Part shown: positions 1 to 11,360 of the stretch, in pieces
Position numbering within the stretch: position 1 is the first letter of the stretch
Layout: every line of letters begins with the position of its first letter
From: Ehretia macrophylla
Lineage: Eukaryota; Streptophyta; Magnoliopsida; Boraginales; Ehretiaceae
DNA: 64,000 nucleotides
Reading direction: 5' to 3'
Assembly (NCBI GenBank): GCA_037974665.1
Contig: CM075768.1
Location: forward strand, 9,159,501-9,223,500
Notes under the pieces: model-generated
What the model was told of the DNA's origin: nothing
Database searches by the model: none
The model's input: only the letters and a program-made list of their open reading frames with translations
Position numbers and translations under genes: made by a program

Positions 1-2195
1 ACAAAATCATTTGCTAGTTTAGAATTATATTCTTTACATCTTGCATACCCTTATGCAAACTATGAAAGAATACAAATCCTTAGCATATTTACTTTATTTT
101 ACTTATCAACCATAAGTACTACAACCTTTTATTTTGATACTTTATCAAGATAAAAATAACGGAGCATATAACTCTAAGACTTTATTAAGTTTCTAAGAAT
201 CATTCTTAGATGATAACGTTAATCAAAAAAGTTTGGTCCAGTTGCGCGATATAAAGTCTAGTTAATTAAAAACGACGGGTTCATTGTTGTAGCCATAAAC
301 CTATGCAGAAAATAAGATCGCTAGTTGACATAAACTTGTTAAAACATTTAATTTGGCCTTTAATTAAATGATACATCCCGCTAATTTTATCGATTCCCAC
401 ACTTCTTAAATGAGATCGTTAATCTAATTAAAGATTCATTAGTAGGTGACCATAGTTCTCTTTAATATGAATACCCCTCAGCTTTAGTGCATTATTGGAA
501 TATACATACAAACAGTTAGCAACGATTACTATCTATATCACTATATAGGATATGGCCATTTTGCCCCTAAATCACCGTAACCTCAGCTTTAGTGCATTAT
601 TGGAAACGTGATCTAGTTAGATTACACCCACCGTCACAGCGTTGTGACAATTTGAATCCCGGACCTCAACTTTAGTGCGTTATTGGCCTCGTGATATTGG
701 AACAAAACAACATCACTATGCTTGCTAGGTAAACATAATACTTTCATGGAATATGTCTTCCTACCTTTGGGTTAGCCAAGACATACCCAATCGAGCAAAT
801 ATAACCTAGGATAGTGGAGGGCAACGATAAACACTTTTACCGCTTTACAATCTAATATGTTTGCACGCAGAAATATGTTGAATTTAATTAGGTCTCACTT
901 TGCACATTAGTTAATTTACAAGCATACATCACATATAAGCAAATAAATAAACATACATGCAAAATCATATATTATGGTGGATCATGGACTTGGACTATGA
1001 ATTAAATTAAGACAAAAATAAAACATAAACAAACACATCAACATATCTTCTTTGGTTTTGTCTTCTTGAATTCTTCAAAGATCCAAAGCACCTCCAACTC
1101 CTTGAAAGTCTTCAATGGTCTTCTTGCAAACTTCTTGTAGAAATTACATACATTATGTCTCACTACAAATTTCTCTCAATTGCAATAAAATAAAACGAGA
1201 CTTATGTCTCAATTACATACTAATGAAGGATATAATTAGTTAAAACGTCATCTAATAAAATTACAACTAATTAACCATTCATTAACCAAGTCCATGATCA
1301 AATTCACCATTTATCATCCAATATCATTATGTAAGATAAAACTCATAAAGCATAGGATATGCATCATATACATAAACAATAAAGCTAAACAAGCAAGCTA
1401 ACACAAACTAATGTATCCAATACATTAAATAAATAAAAGGCATGTTTGCAATAAGTTTCATATCTTGAGATTTTAGCATCTCATGTTATACAACACAAAA
1501 GAACTAGATAAAATAAATTTTAAGTCCATATTTGTTCAATAAGGCCCAATGCAAATCCTTTGTTAATTTTATGGCCCAATTTGAGTTCCAAGGCTCATAT
1601 TAATCTTCACTAAGAAAAACAATCCCATCTAATCTTATTAGACTAAAGCCCACTGATTTTTAAGCCCATTGGACTTAACCAAAGTCAAACCAATTAGTCA
1701 TGGCTTTTAATTTATGACCCATCATAAATCTGCTGCACATATACCAACTGTTTTGACTCGTTTAGCATACCTACAGTTCTTCAAAAATTCTGAAATTTTG
1801 CAGAGATGTAGCTCTTCGAGTGTAGATGGTTTTAGAATCAAACGGAACTCAATTCAGAGTTAAATTTACTGAGTTATTCCCTTTGGAACATTACTGCACA
1901 AACTGTCCAGCTTTACGCGAGAATCAGTGAACTTACTGATTTTGATTTTTTTGAAACCCTTAGCCACGAAATTAGGAGACGCATATTAGATGATGCAATG
2001 TTCTACTATCTCTATAGCATAACATATCCAAAAATCAGCCAAATCTAACAACATTTACTATGCCAAAACAGTCACGTAAAAACTGTGGACAGAAACATTT
2101 TCAGAAATGTTAAAACTCTTTATTTGTTCTTTTGTGCTCAAGACTTTAGAAACTTTAAGCAAACACATATGTAATCACATGAACATGAAGTCCTT
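1..2195 (-). mobile_element. Non-coding internal region of a minus-strand Copia-like (Angela-type) element
   Basis: This stretch lies on the internal side of the minus-strand primer binding site at 2196-2207, so it should be the 5' part of the interior of the element whose LTR is at 2210-4455. No reading frame of useful length exists on either strand and no gag or pol motif is visible. The sequence is AT-rich and contains three copies of a 24-base motif (separate entry). The element is therefore probably a large non-autonomous derivative, or the coding part lies left of the window. The second LTR is not in the window. Assignment rests on the LTR and primer site, not on protein evidence. Confidence 0.45.
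477..686. repeat. Three dispersed copies of a 24-base motif
   Basis: The motif beginning CCTCAGCTTTAGTGC and ending ATTATTGG occurs near 477-499, at 581-604 and, with two changes, at 664-686. The spacing is uneven (about 104 and 83 bases), so this is not a simple tandem array. It lies in the non-coding interior of the Copia-like element. Function unknown. Confidence 0.7.
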
Positions 2196-2207
2196 GATCT
2201 GATACCA
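2196..2207 (-). other. Primer binding site (tRNA-iMet type), minus strand
   Basis: Read on the minus strand this is TGGTATCAGATC, one change from the plant initiator-Met primer site TGGTATCAGAGC. It is separated by two bases from the LTR ending ...CCTTCA at 2210, which fixes the orientation of the element. Confidence 0.75.
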
Positions 2208-2209
2208 CT

Positions 2210-4455
2210 TGAAGGATCTTGTATATATTTAGAGCTATAAACATCATCTAGCTAAGAATCGAGCGGAAGCAAAACATGACATTCAAAAATTTCTGGAATT
2301 CAAAGCATGATGTTCATATGAAACTCTAATCTTGATATCATGTGATTAACATATGCAAAACATATATATAGCAAATATATATATTGACAAGAGATAGAAG
2401 AAGATGATACCTCTTGTAGACAACTTAAGGAAGCCACAAATCTGAAATTTTGCTCACTTGATTGAAAACACCACCCCTTGAAAGCACAAGGGCTCTAGTC
2501 CGTCCACACGAGCAAAGAATGACTTCTCCAATTCCATGGTTGTTTTGTGCTAGATAACCATGGAAGATTTATGAGCTTGATTTTGAAGAAAAGAGCAAAA
2601 CCATTTCCTTCTTCTTGCATCTAATATGGCTGCGTTTTTTTTTCTTTATTTTTCAGCCATGGAGGTTTTTCTCTTTCAAGAGTTGAAGAATATTTTTCTT
2701 CTTCTCTTTCTTGTTTTTTTAGTTTTTCTGAAATCAGCCATGGAGGTTTAGCTCATTGTTTTGTTTCATCCGTGTAGGAGCATGGAGAGAGAAAGAGGAA
2801 GACTACTCTTAGCTCACATGAAAACAAAAGACAAGCCTTGTCATCTTTTGTTTCTTTTCCCTACTTTCCTCATTGTTGTTCCCTTTTTTAAACAAAAGAG
2901 AAGACAACTTTCTCAAATCTTGGTTGTATTGTCTAGCTTTTGTTGAAAGATAAAATATACATCATATGTATATTGTGTAGCATTTTTTCACTAATGTAAT
3001 AATATACATATATACGTCATATGTATATTGTGTAGTATTTTTCCACTAATATAATAATATACATATATACATCATATGTATATTGTGTAGTATTCTTCTA
3101 CTAAGATATTTAAATATTCAACCTAATCACCATTAGTTGAATTATGAAAACAACCTTTTCATATTTCTACATTAGCCCCAACACTTAATAATAATTGCAT
3201 ATTGGCCCCAATAACTTTTAAAGGCCAATTACACCTTTATTAACTCCTTAACAATTCAAGAGAAACAAAATACTATTGTTAACACTTTAACAATTCAAGA
3301 GAAAACTAATTGCAATTGTTAACACTTTAACAACTCAATAAAAACTAAATCAAGCTCAATAGGAAAAACATTCGTCGTGCTCTATTGTGTGTGACTTTCT
3401 AGATTCACTACTATATAGCACTGAAGAAACATTGAACACTTTCAATGTTAATCGAGCTATTCGATTTGTTTGAAGAATGTCTCCCGTCATTCTCAAAACA
3501 CCCTCAGAGTTCTTGAGTGACGTTCTAGCTACCAACGTTTCAAGACAGTTTATAAAGCAATGGAGTCTTATTCAAGTGAATCTATTTATGGTCGCCGATT
3601 ATCGTGCAATCCAATCTTTCCATTAATTGTCCCGTCGAGCAAGAACCATGATTCGATTAAGTTTATAAACTCGATACCATGCATAGATCTAATTGGTGTA
3701 ATGACAGATGACACATGGAAAACCCTTTATCCATCATTCATACCTTGGCCAAGGATTTCCTCATTAAACAACCAATCTTAGATCGCATAGGACATCGCTT
3801 CACGTCGGAGGTTAACGGATCCTCTCTTGACCACTACTTGTCAATCACTATACCAGACGAATGAAACTGCGAGATGACGTATCTTATCTCGTTTGTCGAA
3901 ACAATCATTGTCCAAACGCTAGAATCAAACCCCAATACATATGACAACCGTAATGTCTCAAGTCTAAGGATTACATGCACAATCGCAACGATTAACAAAT
4001 TATTAATCCAAAGTCATGTAATTTGTTATTCATGTCACGTTCAATGATCTATTCAACTAATAGTCATCCACATGTTTGTTAATCACATCGCTATGCTTTT
4101 ATGGCACGTGGCTTACCATCCTTTATCATTAACATCTCTATGTTAATCAAAGGTAACAACACATGTGATAGTCCGTAATTGATTATTAAAGTCCCGATCA
4201 AATACTTTAAGGACTATGAACACTTTAAGTATTTATCATATTAAGGAAATACTCCAACATATTCTAAACGCTTTTAGAATACATTCCTCTAATGAAAATA
4301 CTAGGGACTTATTCATACATGTAAAGAAGGAGAATATGAATGTCCAAATTATGTCAATATGTAAACGAACATATAAACACTAATGCCATAAGTAAATGTC
4401 AAAATACCCCAATATATGTCATCCAAATATGTAGCATTAGGGCATATCTCTAACA
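2210..4455 (-). mobile_element. LTR of a Copia (Angela-like) retrotransposon, minus strand
   Basis: On the minus strand the segment begins TGTTAGAGATATGCCCTA and ends CCTTCA, directly followed by a primer binding site. The start strongly resembles the beginning of Angela-type Copia LTRs, known to open TGTTGGAAATATGCCC. Length is about 2.25 kb. It interrupts an LTR fragment of family A: that family continues at 4456 exactly where the intact copies at 51380 and 55546 run on without a break. It carries a three-copy 55 bp tandem repeat. No coding sequence is credible inside it. Confidence 0.7.
2951..3112. repeat. 55 bp tandem repeat, about three copies
   Basis: The core CATATGTATATTGTGTAG recurs at 55-base intervals (cores start near 2960, 3015 and 3070), with the spacer ACTAATRTAATAATATACAT between them. 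It lies inside the Copia-like LTR. Confidence 0.8.
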
Positions 4456-6026
4456 TTAAGTTAGATGACAAAGTAGGCCATTCAACTCAACATGCATTAA
4501 ACACACAATCAAACCCTAATCTAACCATTAACAACTCATAATTCAATCACTCAAACACTACCCAATCATCTAAAGGATCAATTCAACAATTTAAAGAAAG
4601 ACAACCTAAACTTCAAATAATCATATCTTACATTCTACTTATCCAAACAACCCCAAATCAGTTTCTAACACTCACCCATTCAGTCAACTACATTAGCCCT
4701 CTCGGAAACTAACCAAGACATCAAAATCAAGCACAACAACCCTAAAACCTCAATGCACCTAGGCTGAAATTTCGGAATTTTCACACAAACATTGTAATCG
4801 AAAATTCGGCATTATAACGGCATTACCACATAATTAAAAAACTTATAGAAATCGACGGCAATCGATTTCAACCATAACAACTCAAGTTATTCATCAAATG
4901 ACTAATCTATCAACTTTAAATACCCAAAAATAAATAATTTCGCTACAATGGTTTAAATCTCGTAGTAATACACACAAACGATCCTTAGCATGCACTGAAC
5001 AATAATATAACTTCAAATTAACATTCTAACGGTTCAAAGTGCAATTATAAGCAAAAATATCAAATATGACTTTTGAGATCTAGAATTTTTATCTCACCTT
5101 TGATGTGTTTTGATGCAAGAAATGTGTATAATGGATGCCCAACAAGTGAAATCAAGCTTTGAATGAAGTGATTTGGACTTGAATTGCAAAATCTATGTGA
5201 AAAATGCTTTGAAAAACCTTGAAATGCCTTCTTTTTGCCTCCCCTTGGAATTTCGGTAATGTGTGTGTAAAATGAGTATGTTTTGTGAGATTTTGATGAT
5301 ATATTAAGCAAAGGTCAAACAAATAAAAGAAAGTCAAAGGTGGAAACTAATTATTTTTAGTGTTTTCTTGTCTTTTAATTCATTTTCATGACTACTCTTC
5401 CTCTAATTAATTATGCAACACCTAAACTATCTCAAGTAGTTTATTATTAGGTGACAAGAAGTTTTACATTCAAACAATTTCACCCGAGTCGGCTTAAAAC
5501 TCGATTTTTGCAAAAGAATGTGAAAATTCATATTATTTGTTTTCAAATGTCTTTCGAATGCACAATTACTCTAACATCATTTAATACCACATATAAATAC
5601 ATTTATATTAATATATACTAGGTCAATGAAAGTCAATATAAGAATCGGGTTTAGAAGAAATTACTATTTGGCTCAAAAATGCTACTTTTTGCCCGAAAAG
5701 TCTATTTAAATTACTATTCCGTTTCAGAATCATTTTTTTTATCAAACATGGGTCTATTAATAATAGAGGATTAGGTTTTAAGACGTTTAAAACACCATTG
5801 TAAAAATTTTAGCCGACAGGTGGTTAAAATACTATTCACAAAAATCGAAGACAAAATTTTCAATGCCATTTTTTATGAAAATTTCATGAATGCACACTTA
5901 GCATGTATTAGGAGTATTAATCACATATTTAACACATTCTAAGTCATATAGCACATAAACATGTCAATTCACACAAAACGAGGTAAAACACGAAAATCGA
6001 GATAAGATAGAAAAGTGAGGTTTCAC
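4456..6026 (-). mobile_element. Family A LTR fragment (5' part of the LTR, minus strand)
   Basis: This segment aligns along its length with the LTRs at 50044-52953 and 54211-57124, ending at the same terminus ...GGTTTCACA, which is the TG start of the LTR read on the minus strand. The rest of the LTR lies beyond the Copia-like insertion, left of the window. It is more diverged than the other two copies, so it is an older insertion. Whether it is a solo LTR or part of a full element cannot be seen. Confidence 0.8.
4459..4487 (-). other. Conserved LTR stem-loop H1 (family A, old copy)
   Basis: On the minus strand an 11-base arm beginning AGTTGAATGGC faces GTCATCTAACT around the loop CTACTTT. 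It is equivalent to 51382-51410 and 55548-55576, where the left arm reads AGTTGGATGGC and pairs throughout. The Copia-like insertion sits three bases outside the stem. Confidence 0.6.
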
Positions 6027-6217
6027 AATGTCCCTTAAAAACTTTTTTGCTAGGAAACTGTGTCCCTTAAAGTTGTACTAACTGAAACGAATTTAATTTA
6101 ATAGAGACGAGTTGCCAAATTTTATTGAAAATATATGATTCACAATGCCTTAAAATTTGTAGAACAAAAATTCGTTTATTTGCGTCAAGCTTCAAGGTTC
6201 ATTCAAGACTCTATCTC

Positions 6218-6643
6218 TCAAGTCCTCAAACGGATTCTATCATAATCACCTTTAGTTTTGCAATCGTCTCCTTTGCATTGGGCTCCAACAAGCTTCTCCT
6301 CAACATTAAAGTAGCACTGACAAACACCATCAAAACAAAGTGGTATCCCAACCCTAGATTTACAAAATGGCTTGCAATCAGAATTGTTACGGCATTGCGA
6401 CTTAGAACCTACAGTGAATCTTGAAGCCCTCAACAATGGTAATCCTGTAAATTTCATACATTCAGAACATTCACTTTACAAAAAGGAAATATATCTAATG
6501 ACAACCTATCAGCGACTATATACAGTTCGTCACTTTGTAATAAGAATAGAGTTATATGTATAAGAGAGAGAGAGAGATCACCAACCATTTGCAATAAGCA
6601 AAAAGGATATAAAAATAACCAAGGTCGTTGAAGCCATATGCAT
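6218..6643 (-). CDS. Defensin-like (DEFL/LCR-type) cysteine-rich secreted peptide, two exons
   Basis: The only cellular gene I can support here. Exon 1 (6586-6637, or from 6643 at an in-frame upstream ATG) encodes a short hydrophobic leader starting MASTTLVIFISFLLIAN, a typical signal peptide. It ends at a GT donor (6585-6584). The intron contains a CT/GA run and ends TTTACAG; exon 2 starts at 6444 and stops with TGA at 6218-6220. The join is in phase 1 and keeps the frame. Exon 2 carries eight cysteines, spaced C-x5-C-x3-C-x8-C-x4-C-x-C followed by two more. The CxxxC and CxC pairs and the G-x-C-x-C motif mark the cysteine-stabilised alpha-beta fold of plant defensin-like peptides. A signal-peptide exon followed by one intron is the usual architecture of this family. 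The role could be antimicrobial or in cell-cell signalling; the sequence does not decide. An alternative is a pseudogene, though no lesion is seen. Confidence 0.72.
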
Positions 6644-6936
6644 GCCTTGAATGTTGTGCGTCAAGAAGAGTTGTTGAAAGATGATGAGATCTTTTAAGCA
6701 ATATAATATGTAGAACATTTGCTAAATTTAGGTATAATTAAATTGATGCAAAAAATGGTGACAACATAATAATTGAGGTCTAACCAAAATAAATAAACAA
6801 ATAATAATTGAGGCTCAATTAGCTAAGAATGCATTTATGGGTTTTATTGTTAGAGGAATTCACATTGATATGAAATTGATGAATTAGAAATGTTGATAGA
6901 TTTTCAGAACTATTGTTAGAAACAAATCTTTAGCCT
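6644..6936 (-). promoter_or_regulatory. Upstream region of the defensin-like gene; no other gene seen
   Basis: About 290 bases between the start codon of the defensin-like gene and the MITE. Read on the minus strand, a TATA-like ATATTATATTG lies near 6698-6708, about 60 bases from the start codon. This is the only promoter-like signal I see and it is weak in so AT-rich a context. The stretch has no open frame or repeat. Confidence 0.3.
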
Positions 6937-7458
6937 ATATCTTTCGGATTTGGATCCTCTCCAATTAGAGAGTAATTACAGGATCCTTCAATTTGTCTTT
7001 AGGTGAGTGACACATCATCTCCATTTGAAATAAATGATAAGATTTACACTACTTCACTACCCTCATCATAAAAAAGATTTACTTTTGCATATTTTCATTA
7101 ATAAACTAATTTGAAAAGAAATTATATGTGTTTGTGTATTTGTATGGTAATAAATACAAATACATATATCATAATATGCTTAACTTTATTCATCCCTAAA
7201 AATTTCATATTAAAGGATGAAACTTTTTAAATCATCTTGATAAATTTATTTTTGAAATAAATCTTATTTTCTTAAACTTGCTTCTTATGATGATGAAAAA
7301 ATATCTTATTTTAATGTTAAGAATAAATCAATGGTGGGTTAGCACAATTATGATCCTTTATTTTAAGTCTGTGTAAAAACATTTTTCTTAAATAATTTGT
7401 TAATAAAGAGATATAAAACTATATTGTTTTGACGATAAACATAAGTGAATAGTGAGGT
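6937..7458. mobile_element. Mutator-like MITE, left part (TSD + TIR), split by element E
   Basis: A 9-base direct repeat ATATCTTTC (6937-6945 and 18750-18758) brackets terminal inverted repeats that begin GGATTTGGAT at 6946 and, on the other strand, at 18749. The TIRs match at about 35 of the first 42 positions. A 9 bp target duplication with TIRs longer than 40 bases is the hallmark of Mutator-superfamily elements. With element E and one copy of its TSD removed the unit is about 590 bp and non-coding, i.e. a MULE-derived MITE. It lies about 300 bp upstream of the defensin-like gene. Confidence 0.75.
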
Positions 7459-9883
7459 TGTGACACCCGAGATCTAAAGCATGCATACATCATTCATTGC
7501 ATTCAATTTGTGCATTTATTAGTGCATTTAATTACTTAAAAGCTTATTTCAAATAGTTACTATTCACTTGATTTTTCAACCATTTTATTTTTTTGATTTC
7601 GCATTTTTTCCAAGTTACATGACTTATATGAGACATGAGAAAAATATAATATTGTGCATAGCATATCGAGAAGAGTGAAATGAAAAATGTTTTGTGATTT
7701 GCATGAATAATTACCTTAAAGAAGACATTTTGACCAACTAAACCCATATTACCTAAACCAAACCCATAACCTAAGCCCGTCTATCTAATGTATCTATCCT
7801 ACACATATATACACTAAAAACACAACACAAAAAAAAAAAAAAACCAAGGCCAAAATCAGCCCTAGGGAAAAAAGAAAGGAAAATAGAAAAATTATAGGGT
7901 TTTGCTCATTTGATCTTCCAAGCTTGATTCAACTAACTAGATTCATCCAAAAGCTTCTCATTTGCTTGCTCATCTTGTGTTGGTGAGGGATTCTTCAAAA
8001 ACTTGATTTTTTGTTTGTATATAGTTTATGTCTAAAAATGTTTATGGGTTGTATTGTTTTGTCTATGCTTATAAATGGTTGAAATCCTCCTTATTTTGTA
8101 TGTAGAGCATTATTTTATAGTTGTTTAGCAATTTCATTGGTTGAATGTGAAGATTGAGCATTTAAGAAGGTGATGAATACTAACACTTAGGGTTTTGATT
8201 AATTTTGTGCTATGAAGCTTATTATTGCTATTAATGGAGTTCTTAGGATTAGGAGAACATTCTTTTAAGGTTATTTCATGCGTTTGTGTAGTATATGTAT
8301 TGTTTGGATCTTTAAAGTTTGTGTACATTCACTCTGGACCATGAATTTGTGCTTCAAATTGTAATCTAACTCTTGATATATGCTCTAGGGGTGTTAAAAG
8401 TGTTGTACAATAAAATTTATCAAGTTCCGTTGGCATTGGAAATTATGGCCCCTTGTGTGTGAGTGAAGAAACTATTGTAATTAGAACTTCTATGCTTGGT
8501 TTAAAGGTTGGGGTAGTCTTTGGGATACTTGGGAATGTTTATGTTATGCTTATGGCAAATATTGGGTAACCGGATTTGGTAGATATCGTTCAAACGGGTA
8601 AAGGGGCAAATTGGTGTTTTATGGTAAATGAGGGGTAAATGGTGATCTTGTGTGATTGAGAGGTGCCATAAAGTGTGTATAGAAGATTGGTAGAGTTAGA
8701 TTAGGGTTTCATAGCTTGTGTGAAGTTTATGGTCTAAAATATCAATCTTTGGAATAGTGTTTAAGTGGACTTCTTGTGGGTTGGACATGAATTATTGTTT
8801 ATTGTTATTTGCTATAAAGATTTACTTATATGAATTTATTTTGAGGCAATGTGTTGTAGAATTGGGTTCCTATCTTGAATTGGGGTCTTAATGTGTTTAA
8901 GTGTCTAGTTGTGATTAGTTGACTTGTTAATGTTCCTTATGTGTTCAATGTCTTATTCTTGTGTATAGCATGTTTATTTGGATAGAGAGAAATTAGTTGA
9001 ATAGAAATTGGATTGTTTGATGTTTAAGTAGAATAGCCTGGTTTAGCCTTAATGCTTGTTAGTTAGTTAGTTAATGGACTAGAATTGAAGAGTCTATTTG
9101 TTATAGTCTTAATGGTTGTGCATCTAGTTGAAAGCTAAATGAAAGTATGCCTAGTGTGTTCATGGATAGTTAAAGGGATTGTGTGTATTGAATGCATTTG
9201 TTTCATGACTAAAGTTTGATTAATCAGTAGACAGATAGTTGGTTGAAGTGTTAGTTGTTAAGTAGGGAAGTTTGGTATAACTCTATTGCTTGAATGGTAG
9301 TGTGTATTGTTTATATAGTTGATTACTTGAGTTATGTGTTTAGTCCCTGCATTGTTGTTATTAAAGGCGTGCTTATAGTATATATTTTCGGGAATCAACC
9401 TACTTTGTTGATTTCCCCTATCTGTTTTATTTACTTGTATTTATATGTGTTTATGCGAATGAGTGGTTGCAACCAAACAGTTGTGGTTAGCTCGTGTCAC
9501 CTTGGGCAGTATCGGGCTTGCTAAGCGATGATAGGACTACCGATGAGCTATTCTATATCCCGAATGGACTGGGCGGAGTGCATCCATGAGGAATTAGGTC
9601 GTAGGTTGAGTCAGCGTACATGATGGTACTACTTGGTGTATAGGGGAAGATATTCGCGATGGTGTGTGGGAAACGACATCAACAAAATGACCGTATCCTT
9701 TTTAATGTGTTTATTTCAGTAATGCGTATTCTTTATAATGTTACTTTTCTTGTATTGTTACTTTATTGCTTATCTATTGTTTTAAGTGCATATCATGTTT
9801 TCGAAAAGATAGAATGGATTTTAAAACTCCCTACATCTACCTCCCTCACTGAGTATACATGTGTTGTATGCTCATGTGGAGTA
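7459..9883 (+). mobile_element. Element E 5' LTR, first part
   Basis: Begins TGTGACACCCGAG, matching the 3' LTR start at 18202. A splice-donor-like TTG|GTGAGG lies at 7983, the stem-loop H1 at 9390, the CGTATCCTTT motif near 9690 and a second stem-loop (GAGTATAC with GTATGCTC) at 9851-9873. It is interrupted at 9884 by element F with duplication of GAGTA and resumes at 15979. Confidence 0.8.
9390..9417 (+). other. Conserved LTR stem-loop H1 (element E)
   Basis: Arms GGGAATCAAC and GTTGATTTCCC pair at ten positions around loop CTACTTT, with one unpaired T in the 3' arm. Other families keep the loop and the bulge but use different paired arms. Confidence 0.7.
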
Positions 9884-11360
9884 TGTAACAACTCGAACCT
9901 TTCATGTAGTTATTAATATTTAATTGTACATGTCTATATGTTTATTTTAAATAAAGGTGCATGATTAGGTGATTTTAATTAGTTAGTATTACACATTTCT
10001 TTACATAGTTTCTTTTATTTTTGAAAATGTGCAAAATGTGTTTAATTAATTAATTTGAGTTAATTATTTTATGACTATATTTATCTGAAATTATATATTT
10101 GTAATTAATTGCTAAACTTTCATAAATTTCAATTAGTGAATAAGTAGCTACAAGCCCGGAGTAAATTTTTAAACTATTTTATTTACCGAAAATTATATTT
10201 TTCCTATATTATACTTTATTTATAATATATTTGCTCATTGTCAGAATGTGTAGTGCATGTCCTGAGTGTGAGTTAGAAAATAGAAAATGTTGAGTGTCCC
10301 CGAGTGAATAGTAATAGTTTAGTTGTTTTAGGGTCTTTAGCATTTTAACTAATATCTACTAAGTTGATTAGGCCTAATAGCTTTTTATTTTAGCCAACCA
10401 TGATTTAGCCCATTTAGTTATATCATATACATACTTATATACATATATTATAAGACAACACAAAAACAAAGAGCAAAAGAACAAGAAAAATCGATAGAGA
10501 GAGAGGGAGAGAAAAACATGAGAGAGAATAAGGCTAGGGCTTGGCTTTTGGAGCAATTTTAGCATGAATCAATGGCTTCTCTTGTAAATCCCTTCCATTT
10601 TTGGCATCTTTGAGGTGAGAGGTTCATGTAAAGTGTCATTTTTATTGATTTCTTGATATAGAGATTTCATGATTTTGTTGTTAAATGCCTATATAAAGCT
10701 TCCAATGCATAAAATGTTGTCTAGGGACATGGTAGAGTAGACTTTTAGAGTTTCTTGCATGTGCTTTGCTCAAATTTTGAAGATGGCTAGAAGTAGGAGA
10801 TGATAAATAGTAAAATCATTGTGTTCTAGCTTCATTTGTTGCTATATACATGTGATTTAAGAGTTATTAAACCTAGATTGGAGCTTTGAATGGGTTGGCA
10901 ATGCTTAAAATGCAAGATCAATTAGTTAAAGTTAGGTTAATGGGCACTATTCACTCAAACCCTTTAAATCTTGCTCAAAACCTTAATCTAATGATAGATA
11001 TGTGATGTTGGGTTGATAAAACAGTCCCACGTTAAGATTTATCGAATTTCGAGAACGTTGATTTTTTTGCATCTTTGTATGCGCACATTAGATTGAATTT
11101 CAATGGATTTAACCTTGCATGCTTATGTGTTATAATGTTGGGTACCAAGGCTCAGATGGCCTTGAGGAGTTTGTTGTATGTGATGATGGTGGAAGTTGGG
11201 TACTACGAAGAAGGTTAGAGTTTGTTTTTGGGGTTATAATTGCTTGAACAGGTTTTGGTTTGTCCTATAAACAGGAGAAACTCTGTTCGTTTTCTCTCAT
11301 TTTTTGTGACCTCGGGTTTTGGACTGGGGCTCCGGTCTCTTGAAGGATCGGGGTATTACA
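9884..11360 (+). mobile_element. Element F 5' LTR with internal deletion
   Basis: Follows the 3' LTR closely up to about 11085 (CACATTAG), then jumps to sequence equivalent to 15705 (ATTGAATTTCAATGG). About 2.1 kb is missing, including stem-loops H1 and H2 and the acceptor-like site. The donor-like GAG|GTGAGA at 10615 is retained, so the deletion is not a spliced product. Confidence 0.8.

Noticed and set aside
3560-3781. 73-codon frame in the Copia-like LTR
   Set aside because: No motif, lies inside an LTR, and composition is that of the surrounding non-coding DNA.
6218-6457. Single-exon 79-codon reading of the defensin-like gene starting MKFTG
   Set aside because: It lacks a signal peptide and starts inside the intron; the GT-AG join to the upstream leader exon gives a standard secreted architecture.
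9384-9420. Stem-loop H1 as a tRNA or intrinsic terminator
   Set aside because: No tRNA arms or box A/B are present, and bacterial-type termination does not apply to a plant LTR.
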